From Myxococcales bacterium (lineage in GTDB: Bacteria; Myxococcota; Polyangia; Fen-1088), in assembly GCA_003157315.1 (NCBI GenBank), contig PMJE01000246.1, positions 1,549 through 9,423 of the forward strand: 7,875 bases of DNA, written 5' to 3'. Shown in pieces: positions 1-4,939 of this stretch. The position numbers and the translations under genes were made by a program. Each line of letters begins with the position of its first letter. Position 1 is the first letter of the stretch. The notes under the pieces are model-generated. The model saw only the letters and a program-made list of their open reading frames with translations, did no database searches and was not told where the DNA came from.

Positions 1-319
1 GTGGCGGCTTCTGGTAGACCGTGGCCGTGCTGATGAACACGTATTGCTTGACCTTGCCGGCGAACATCTCCACGTCGGCCGCCGCCTGAGCTTGGTCAAA
101 CACGATCCAGTTGACCACCACGTCGAAGTCTTCGGCAGCCAGGGCTTGCGCCATGGCGCGCCGGTCGTTGCTGTCGCCGTGAATGGTGCGCACGCCGGGC
201 GGCAGCTCGACCCGGCGCAGGCCACGGTTGAAGTGGACGAGCTCGATACGGCGCTCGGTCGCAAGGCGTGAGCACGCGGTCGAGATGTTCCCCGAACCGC
301 CGACAAAGAGAACTTTCAT
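1..319 (-). CDS. Atypical extended SDR, NAD(P)-dependent epimerase/dehydratase-like (partial, C-terminus off window)
   Basis: Seen: reading leftward from an ATG at 319, the frame stays open to the window edge, giving 106 codons. A GAGGA Shine-Dalgarno core lies 5 bases before the ATG. The protein opens with a Rossmann strand and a glycine-rich nucleotide-binding turn, GGSGNIS (residues 7-13). HFNRG (29-33) follows after the second strand, HGD at 47-49 marks the adenine-side turn, and YVFISTATVYQKPP (93-106) is the strand leading into the SDR active site. Family knowledge: GGxGxIS plus a final S-x-Y-Q-K-P-P segment fits the atypical extended SDRs annotated as NAD-dependent epimerase/dehydratase, many of which act on nucleotide sugars or are uncharacterised. 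The catalytic tyrosine/lysine region and the substrate-binding half are outside the window, so no substrate is assigned. It is transcribed divergently from the radical SAM gene at 605; whether they act together is unknown. Confidence 0.86.
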   Translation of the reverse strand, partial: MKVLFVGGSGNISTACSRLATERRIELVHFNRGLRRVELPPGVRTIHGDSNDRRAMAQALAAEDFDVVVNWIVFDQAQAAADVEMFAGKVKQYVFISTATVYQKPP

Positions 320-443
320 GGTTTCCTCACGTTCTGGGCACAAAGCTTTCGAGCCCTAGCCAACATCGCACGGCCGGCGAGTCGGAGTTAGCGGTTTCAC
401 CAGCAAGGACATCTGAGATCAAAGCCTGTTTGACGATCACGTA

Positions 444-459
444 CAGCAGCACGCTGCTG
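444..459. repeat. 7+7-bp perfect inverted repeat in the SDR/radical SAM spacer
   Basis: CAGCAGC at 444-450 and GCTGCTG at 453-459 are exact reverse complements separated by two bases. The site lies between the two divergent start codons, 125 bases upstream of the SDR start and about 145 bases upstream of the radical SAM start. It could be an operator or a short hairpin; no T-run follows on either strand, so it is not a convincing terminator. The repeat is certain, the function is not. Confidence 0.45.
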
Positions 460-499
460 GCGCCTGCTGTGGCCGTGAAAGTCGGGCGTGACACAAAAA

Positions 500-541
500 T
501 GATGGACAAATGGCCAAGTACTGATGGACAGGGTTGATGGA
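500..541 (+). repeat. Direct repeats TGATGGACA (two copies) and TGATGGA (third, shorter copy)
   Basis: TGATGGACA occurs at 500-508 and again at 522-530, a period of 22 bases (about two helical turns). A shorter copy, TGATGGA, is at 535-541. The spacing would suit a regulator binding one face of the DNA upstream of the radical SAM gene. Multiple short direct repeats near an end are also typical of some insertion sequences, for example the IS21 family, so this may be a decayed IS end. No transposase ORF is recognisable in the spacer 320-604. Confidence 0.4.
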
Positions 542-595
542 GGCTGAGAAAATGCTTTTTCGCATGTTCCAAAACGGCTGCCGCCGACCGAGCCT

Positions 596-600
596 GAAGG
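596..600 (+). promoter_or_regulatory. Shine-Dalgarno supporting the TTG start of the radical SAM gene
   Basis: GAAGG lies 4 bases before the TTG at 605. The frame is closed upstream by a TGA at 545-547, and no ATG or GTG codon occurs in frame between that stop and 605. The site therefore decides the start. Confidence 0.6.
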
Positions 601-604
601 CAAT

Positions 605-1993
605 TTGAGAATCCGACTTATCTACCCGGATCCGAATCCTCGCGTTGGCCTGAGCGGGCGGAAAGTCGAGAGCGCCGCGCTTCAGCTCTTGGCGGCGATC
701 ACGCCGCGGGTGCATGACGTTTCCGTCGTGCAGGAACATCTGGGCGACAGAATTCGCTTCGATGACGCCGATGTCGACTTGGTGGGCATCACCGCCATGA
801 CTATCCAGGCCCGTCGCGCCTACGAGATTGCCGATGGGTATCGCAGTGCTGGCAAGACGGTAGTGCTTGGCGGAATTCATCCCTCGGTGCAGCCGGACGA
901 GGCCTTGCAGCACGCCGACGCGGTAGTCGTGGGTGAGGCCGAGCCAGTCTGGTCGCAAGTGCTCGCCGATGCGGCGACCGGCAATTTGCACGGCCTCTAT
1001 CGCGGGCAGAAATACGCGGACCTCAGCCAGCTTCCACCCTACCGGCGCGATCTATTCCCCAAACGGTCGTCATTTTCGCTTGCATCGGTGCAGGCGGCGC
1101 GCGGCTGTCCCTACGATTGTACTTTCTGTTCGGCCACGCTGTTCAGCGGCCGCAAGTATCGCTTCCGCCCAGTGGAGAACGTCATTGCCGAGATAAAGGC
1201 GCTGGGCAGGCGCTTCATCTTCTTTCTCGACGACAACATCTTTTCCAGCGAGCCCTACTGCCGTGCGCTCTTCTCCGAACTGAAGAAGCTGAATGTTATC
1301 TGGGTCGGACAGGCTTCGTTGCATCTCACCGCCAGCAACCCCGACCTACTTCAACTCGCCGCTGAGAGTGGCTGTTTTTCCCTCTTTGTCGGCATCGAAT
1401 CGCTTACCGCTTCCAATTTGCGTGCCACTGGTTCACTGGCGAAAAACCGGGTGGGCACGCCCGAAGAGATCGGTAGGAGTATTCGCGTCCTGCACGACCA
1501 CGACATCATAGTAATGGCGGGCGTGATCTTCGGGTTTGATGACGACGACCCGGAGGTATTCAATCGAACCCGCGAGTTTCTCTTCGACAATCGCGTGGGC
1601 CACGGATCGTTCTCTGCCCTGACACCCTTCCCGGGGACCAAACTGTTCGAGACGCTGCACGCCCAGTCGCGAATCACAACCTACGACTGGTCGAAATACG
1701 ACGGGGCGACCGCCGTGTTTCTGCCCAAGCTGATGACCGCTGCGCAATTGCAGGAGGGCACGCGCCGCATGGGCGTGAACTTCTACAGCACGCCCAAGAT
1801 CCTGCGCCGTTTCTGGACGAATCGGCATCATCCCTTCATCTACCTGGCCACCAGCCTTGCCTGGAGGCACTCGTGCCGGGTGGAGAACCGCGTGCCGCTC
1901 TATTGTCCGAGTGGTTCTTGGAAAGAGAGCGGCAAGCATTCGCCCGAGATCGAAGACTCCGCCGGCCAGAAACCCATGGTGCTGGCGGAGTAG
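605..1993 (+). CDS. B12-binding-domain radical SAM protein, substrate unknown
   Basis: A 462-residue cytoplasmic iron-sulfur enzyme with two domains. Residues ~1-135 form a Rossmann-like cobalamin-binding-type domain, with VDLVGITAMT, VVLGGIHPS and VVVGEAEPVW as its typical strands. The radical SAM TIM barrel follows at ~160-380. Cys168, Cys172 and Cys175 in GCPYDCTFC form the CxxxCxxC site for the [4Fe-4S] cluster that cleaves S-adenosylmethionine. FFLDDNIF, VGIES, VIFGFDDDD and LTPFPGT are later barrel strands typical of this COG1032-type group. The classical cobalamin DxHxxG motif is absent from the N-terminal domain, as in many family members. Family enzymes are mostly class B methylases or ring-forming enzymes (HpnP and BchE are relatives in architecture), but nothing here reveals the substrate. 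The tail after ~430 is polar and probably disordered. TTG is the only usable start. The gene stands alone on its strand, divergent from the SDR gene; its own promoter was not recognisable. Confidence 0.92.
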   Translation: MRIRLIYPDPNPRVGLSGRKVESAALQLLAAITPRVHDVSVVQEHLGDRIRFDDADVDLVGITAMTIQARRAYEIADGYRSAGKTVVLGGIHPSVQPDEALQHADAVVVGEAEPVWSQVLADAATGNLHGLYRGQKYADLSQLPPYRRDLFPKRSSFSLASVQAARGCPYDCTFCSATLFSGRKYRFRPVENVIAEIKALGRRFIFFLDDNIFSSEPYCRALFSELKKLNVIWVGQASLHLTASNPDLLQLAAESGCFSLFVGIESLTASNLRATGSLAKNRVGTPEEIGRSIRVLHDHDIIVMAGVIFGFDDDDPEVFNRTREFLFDNRVGHGSFSALTPFPGTKLFETLHAQSRITTYDWSKYDGATAVFLPKLMTAAQLQEGTRRMGVNFYSTPKILRRFWTNRHHPFIYLATSLAWRHSCRVENRVPLYCPSGSWKESGKHSPEIEDSAGQKPMVLAE

Positions 1994-2021
1994 GGAGCCG
2001 GATAGAAAATTCCGCGGACTG

Positions 2022-2041
2022 GTCGCGATAGCGTTCGCGGC
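2022..2041. terminator. Possible hairpin in the convergent spacer after the radical SAM gene (weak)
   Basis: A 7-bp stem (one G-U pair) forms from 2022-2028 and 2035-2041 with a 6-base loop. It sits 28 bases after the radical SAM stop and about 105 bases beyond the lipoprotein stop on the other strand. There is no T-run after it in the plus direction. In the minus direction a TTTT follows only after about a dozen bases. It could serve the two convergent transcripts, but it is not a canonical intrinsic terminator. The rest of the 1994-2146 spacer holds nothing recognisable. Confidence 0.25.
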
Positions 2042-2146
2042 GTGACCTCACGCGCGGATCACGGCCCACCATGCTTTGCACGTCCCGCTCTGATACGCGC
2101 TCATCCCGCCGCCGGCATCGGTTAGCCTTTCGCGGAGGACTGGCCG

Positions 2147-2545
2147 CTACTTCTTCTGCGCACCCTTCGGCTTGTTGAAGAAGGCCTTGCGCAGGTCCTC
2201 GGTCTCCTTCGGGTCGACGTAGCGAAAGCCCGTCGGTATTTTGAAGGACTGCCCATCGTCGAATTCCAGGGTTACGTCCACCGGCCCCTTGTCCCCGCTC
2301 GGGGTCACCAGGTTGATTTTGTCCTTGGACGAGATGACGACCTGCTCGGCCACGTGTCTGCCGAAGGAAACCCGGACCCCAGTCTTGCCTGGCTGCAGCC
2401 CGGCCGCGAGGATGTTCACCTGGTCACCGCCCGCTGTGATGCCTTCGTCCGGCTCCACCCGGTCAATGCGGAGCCTGGCATCATCGCAGGCGGCCAGGAA
2501 TGTCAGGACCGCAAGAGTTATCGACAACCCCAATATGCGTTTCAT
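2147..2545 (-). CDS. Small IPT/TIG-domain lipoprotein
   Basis: Seen: 132 residues from an ATG at 2545, preceded by AAGGAG five bases upstream. The same frame is open further upstream (to about 2842), but that part lacks both the Shine-Dalgarno and a signal, so this start is chosen. The N-terminus is a lipoprotein signal: basic MKR, a hydrophobic stretch (4-16), and a lipobox LAAC ending at Cys20. Residues ~26-110 form one IPT/TIG immunoglobulin-like fold: IDRVEPDEGITAGGDQV, then alternating strands, ending KIPTGFRYV. A lysine-rich tail closes the protein. Inference: it is exported, cleaved before Cys20 and lipidated. Mature residues +2 and +3 are both Asp, which in E. coli favours retention in the inner membrane through Lol avoidance, so it may face the periplasm from the inner membrane. 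The function is unknown; TIG domains usually mediate protein or glycan contacts. It is divergent from sixA and convergent with the radical SAM gene. Confidence 0.87.
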   Translation of the reverse strand: MKRILGLSITLAVLTFLAACDDARLRIDRVEPDEGITAGGDQVNILAAGLQPGKTGVRVSFGRHVAEQVVISSKDKINLVTPSGDKGPVDVTLEFDDGQSFKIPTGFRYVDPKETEDLRKAFFNKPKGAQKK

Positions 2546-2550
2546 GTGCG

Positions 2551-2556
2551 CTCCTT
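2551..2556 (-). promoter_or_regulatory. Shine-Dalgarno deciding the lipoprotein start
   Basis: AAGGAG on the minus strand, 5 bases before the ATG at 2545. It places the start at the signal peptide rather than at in-frame codons up to ~300 bases upstream. Confidence 0.75.
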
Positions 2557-2631
2557 CCTGGGTGGATGGCAACCTAGCCCGCTCGAGTCTGCGCACGCCG
2601 CTTGGAACACCTCGGCGTGACGCCAAAAGTA

Positions 2632-2660
2632 TGCATATGCCCAAAACCCAAAGGGGGCAA
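2632..2660 (-). promoter_or_regulatory. Candidate promoter of the lipoprotein gene (weak)
   Basis: On the minus strand TTGCCC (2660-2655, 4 of 6 matches to the -35 consensus) is 17 bases from TATGCA (2637-2632, 3 of 6 matches to the -10). It sits in the only AT-rich patch of the spacer, leaving a leader of about 80 bases before the ATG at 2545. The patch also contains overlapping palindromes TATGCATA and GCATATGC, and CCAAAA at 2623 and 2641 with its inverse TTTTGG at 2667. The correct spacing is the main support; the box matches are poor. Confidence 0.27.
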
Positions 2661-2763
2661 GCAGCATTTTGGTTCCGGCGTCTTGGGTGGGAGCCAGACC
2701 AACCGCGGCGCGATTCTGACCCGCAGAGCGCCGGCGCGGATTGGCCGGTTCGCATGAGCTCCG

Positions 2764-2777
2764 GACTGCCGGCAGTC
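2764..2777. repeat. Perfect 14-bp palindrome in the lipoprotein/sixA spacer
   Basis: GACTGCCGGCAGTC is identical to its own reverse complement. It lies 55 bases before the sixA GTG start, between two divergent genes, where an operator for a dimeric regulator would be expected. It could also be a chance event in GC-rich DNA. No T-run follows, so a terminator is unlikely. Confidence 0.45.
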
Positions 2778-2832
2778 TTGCGGGAAGTTGCAGCGATTCT
2801 CGCCCAAGCCACAGATTTGGTACCATGGATGC

Positions 2833-3321
2833 GTGCGGACACTCCTCATTCTCCGGCACTCGAAGTCCGGCCACGACCAGCCCGTCTCGGACAAGCAGCG
2901 CACGCTCACCTCGCAGGGCCGCAAGGACGCCCGCCGCATGGGCGAGCTCGCCCGCGAACGCAATTCAATCCCCGACCGCGTGCTTTGCTCGACTGCGACA
3001 CGCGCGCGAGAGACCATCGAGTTCTTCGCCCAAGGCGCCAAGCTCAAGCAGCCCGTCGATTTTCTCGATGCGCTCTACCTCGCCGACCCGGCCGCGATTC
3101 TTCGGGTGATCCGCGAGCACGCAAGGGCATCTGAGCTGGTGATGGTAGTTGGGCACAACCCAGGCTTGGAGGGATTGGTCGCGAAGTTGACGGGTGAGCA
3201 CGTCGAGCTTCCGACGACCGGGCTCGCGGAATGCGCCTTGCCCATCCAAAGCTGGTCTGAACTCGATGGCAAGATCGCTGGCACCCTGCTCGCGATCCTC
3301 AAACCGAAAGACCAACCCTGA
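2833..3321 (+). CDS. sixA: SixA-like phosphohistidine phosphatase (histidine phosphatase superfamily)
   Basis: A 162-residue protein, almost the length of E. coli SixA (161). It is a cytoplasmic enzyme of the histidine phosphatase (phosphoglycerate mutase-like) superfamily. SixA removes phosphate from histidine on phosphotransfer domains of sensor kinases or of the nitrogen PTS. The N-terminus TLLILRHSKSG holds the catalytic Arg8-His9 pair. STATRARET (53-61) supplies the second phosphate-binding arginine (Arg57), and VVGHNPG supplies the second active-site histidine (His108). The GTG start is chosen because it begins the first beta strand directly. A TTG 15 codons upstream is also in frame but adds a stretch unlike the family. 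No good Shine-Dalgarno precedes the GTG. The gene is convergent with fliA, with 9 bases between the stop codons. Its partner phospho-His protein cannot be told from this window, and the symbol is by family resemblance only. Confidence 0.88.
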   Translation: MRTLLILRHSKSGHDQPVSDKQRTLTSQGRKDARRMGELARERNSIPDRVLCSTATRARETIEFFAQGAKLKQPVDFLDALYLADPAAILRVIREHARASELVMVVGHNPGLEGLVAKLTGEHVELPTTGLAECALPIQSWSELDGKIAGTLLAILKPKDQP

Positions 3322-3330
3322 AGAGATCCC

Positions 3331-4032
3331 TCACGTCTCGGCCAGCAATTTCCGCAATTGCGCGAGCGCCTCACTGTGCAATTGGCACACGCGCGGCTCG
3401 CTGACTTTCAACAGACCGGCGATCTCGCGATAGGTGAGATCCTCAATATAGTGCAATGAAAGCACCATGCGCAGGCGTTCAGGTATTTGCTCTAGCGCTT
3501 CAGTCAAACGGCGCACGGCCTCGGCACGCAGCACGGCCGCGTCGGTGGTCTCGGCGCCTGCCAGGGTGGGCAGGATGGATTCGAGCGGCAGGGGCGGCTC
3601 CAGTAGGGCGGCCATGTCGCTCGCCTCTTCCACATCCACGCCCAGTTCAGTCGCCACCTCTTCCACTGTGGCTTCGCGGCCCAAATTGCCCGCCAGTCGC
3701 TTGCGCGTCTTGACCAGGTCGTCAGTGCGGTTGCGCAGTCGCCGCGGCAAGTGGTCGAGCCGGCGCAACTCGTCCAACATGGCACCGCGCACCCGGTGCT
3801 CGGCAAAGGTAGCAAAGGAGGCGCCGCGAGTTGAATCAAAGCGCCGGCCCGCCTCAATCAGGCCAATGGCACCGGCTGACCACAAGTCGTCGTAGGCACT
3901 GCGCAGGCCGGTGCGGGAGATCAGCCGCTTGGCCATCCGCTCGACCATGACGCCGTACTGTTCCAGTACAGTCGTGTCGTCGAAAACCGCTGCCGGTGCT
4001 CCGTTTGCGTAGCTGGCTATTGCCCTGTGCAT
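3331..4032 (-). CDS. fliA: Flagellar sigma-28 factor (RNA polymerase sigma FliA)
   Basis: A 233-residue sigma-70-family factor; E. coli FliA has 239. It directs RNA polymerase to class III (late) flagellar promoters and is normally held by the anti-sigma factor FlgM until the hook is finished. Region 2 spans ~20-105: YDDLWSAGAIGLIEAGRRFD (47-66) is the core-binding and -10-recognition helix, and RVRGAMLDELRRLDHLPR (80-97) is highly typical of FliA. Region 3 covers ~106-160. Region 4 (~175-230) carries the helix-turn-helix LTYREIAGLLKVSEPRVCQLH (199-219) for the -35 element. The ATG at 4032 is chosen because TAAGGA lies 8 bases before it. An in-frame ATG at 4083 would overlap flhG by 40 bases and add a non-conserved stretch. 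It is the last gene of the flagellar run and begins 11 bases after the flhG stop. Confidence 0.96.
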   Translation of the reverse strand: MHRAIASYANGAPAAVFDDTTVLEQYGVMVERMAKRLISRTGLRSAYDDLWSAGAIGLIEAGRRFDSTRGASFATFAEHRVRGAMLDELRRLDHLPRRLRNRTDDLVKTRKRLAGNLGREATVEEVATELGVDVEEASDMAALLEPPLPLESILPTLAGAETTDAAVLRAEAVRRLTEALEQIPERLRMVLSLHYIEDLTYREIAGLLKVSEPRVCQLHSEALAQLRKLLAET

Positions 4033-4040
4033 GGTGACCG

Positions 4041-4046
4041 TCCTTA
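4041..4046 (-). promoter_or_regulatory. Shine-Dalgarno of fliA, overlapping the flhG stop
   Basis: TAAGGA on the minus strand shares its TAA with the flhG stop codon and is 8 bases before the fliA ATG at 4032. A ribosome ending flhG would sit on this site, so coupled translation of flhG and fliA is likely. It also decides the fliA start. Confidence 0.65.
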
Positions 4047-4937
4047 ACGTGGTCCTTCCGCCTCTCGCAGCAGGCGTTGCCACATGACCTTCATTCCGCC
4101 TTCCAAAACCTGGGGTGCCGGCTCGCTGAACAAGCGTTCGGCCACGTCCACCAGGGCGCGGCTGGCGGGCGCCATTGGAAACAGGTCCACAACTGGTTTC
4201 TGCGCCATCACCGCGCGATGCACGTTTTCGTCGCGCGGCACGTAGCCCAGGTGGCGCAGTTTCGCGGTGAGAAACCGGCCGGTGACAGTGGAAAGCTTCT
4301 GGAACATGTCTCGCGCCGGCATTTCGTCGACCACCGGGTTGATCACCACGGCGAAGTTGCGAATGCCTGCCTGCTGCGACAGCACCTTGACCACGGCATA
4401 GGCATCCACCAGCGAGGTGGGCTCGGGGCTCAGCACCAGCACAACTTCTTGTGCCGCCCCCACGAAAAACAACACATTGTCACCGATACCCGCGCCTGAA
4501 TCGATGATCACCAGGTCGAAACGCTCCTCCAGTGTGTCGAGCGCAGCCACCAGGCGCAACTTGTCTTTGCGGTCAAGTTCAGTCAGGCTCTGCACGCCGG
4601 AGCCGGCGGGCAAAATGTGGATGTTGGGTGCCGCCTGGGCCAGCACATCGTTGGCCGACACGCCTGGTTGCAACAGATCGCCGATGTGGCGCATGGGTTT
4701 GATGCCAAAGATGATGTCGACATTGGCCAGCCCGAGATCGGCGTCGATGATCAACACGCGCTTGCCCGAGCGGGCAGCCAAGGCAGCCAAGTTGGCCGAG
4801 ACGTTGGTCTTGCCCACCCCGCCCTTGCCGCTGGTGACTGCGATGACCCGCAGGGCCTCGCGCGCGGGCACGACTACGGGCGGGGGTGCGGTTGTGCGAG
4901 CAACAATGCGCAGGCGAAGGTTGTCGGCCTGGTCCAT
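4044..4937 (-). CDS. flhG: Flagellar number regulator FlhG/FleN, MinD-like ATPase
   Basis: A 297-residue P-loop ATPase of the MinD/ParA family. It limits flagellar number by stimulating the FlhF GTPase and, in some gammaproteobacteria, by restraining the master activator FleQ/FlrA. The N-terminus MDQADNLRLR matches the DQAxxLR activator helix that contacts FlhF. The deviant Walker A is SGKGGVGKT (36-44), with signature lysine Lys38. Walker A-prime is LIIDADLGLAN (62-72), and Walker B is DLVIIDSGAG (141-150). The C-terminus contains an amphipathic stretch around 278-292 (MKVMWQRLL) that could be the MinD-type membrane-targeting helix released on ATP binding. The start is supported by AGGGAG 7 bases upstream, inside the end of flhF; only two bases separate the flhF stop from this ATG. 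Both the activator helix and the ATPase motifs are intact, so the protein should be functional. Confidence 0.96.
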   Translation of the reverse strand: MDQADNLRLRIVARTTAPPPVVVPAREALRVIAVTSGKGGVGKTNVSANLAALAARSGKRVLIIDADLGLANVDIIFGIKPMRHIGDLLQPGVSANDVLAQAAPNIHILPAGSGVQSLTELDRKDKLRLVAALDTLEERFDLVIIDSGAGIGDNVLFFVGAAQEVVLVLSPEPTSLVDAYAVVKVLSQQAGIRNFAVVINPVVDEMPARDMFQKLSTVTGRFLTAKLRHLGYVPRDENVHRAVMAQKPVVDLFPMAPASRALVDVAERLFSEPAPQVLEGGMKVMWQRLLREAEGPR

Positions 4938-4939
4938 GG

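Noticed and set aside
430..458. TTGACG as a -35 box for the radical SAM gene
   Set aside because: At 17 bases spacing the -10 position reads GCTGCT, which is not a -10; no other spacing gives a better box.
437..991. 184-codon open frame on the minus strand opposite the radical SAM start
   Set aside because: It lies across the spacer and antisense to a well-supported enzyme, has no recognisable domain, and is an expected shadow of GC-rich coding DNA.
1433..1939. 168-codon minus-strand frame inside the radical SAM gene
   Set aside because: Antisense shadow, rich in Arg/Gly/Pro, with no domain or start signal.
1994..2146. Search for a canonical rho-independent terminator in the convergent spacer
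   Set aside because: Only a 7-bp stem without an adjacent T-run was found; it is kept as a weak candidate and not as a clear terminator.
2546..2842. Upstream extension of the lipoprotein frame to about 2842
   Set aside because: The added ~99 residues would bury the signal peptide inside the protein; the AAGGAG site and lipobox place the start at 2545.
2241..3134. 297-codon plus-strand frame covering the lipoprotein gene and the sixA start
   Set aside because: Its sequence is low-complexity Arg/Pro/Ser, it runs antisense to one real gene and out of frame with another, and no family is recognisable.
4033..4083. fliA start at the ATG at 4083
   Set aside because: It overlaps flhG by 40 bases, the added residues are not FliA-like, and the Shine-Dalgarno points to the ATG at 4032.
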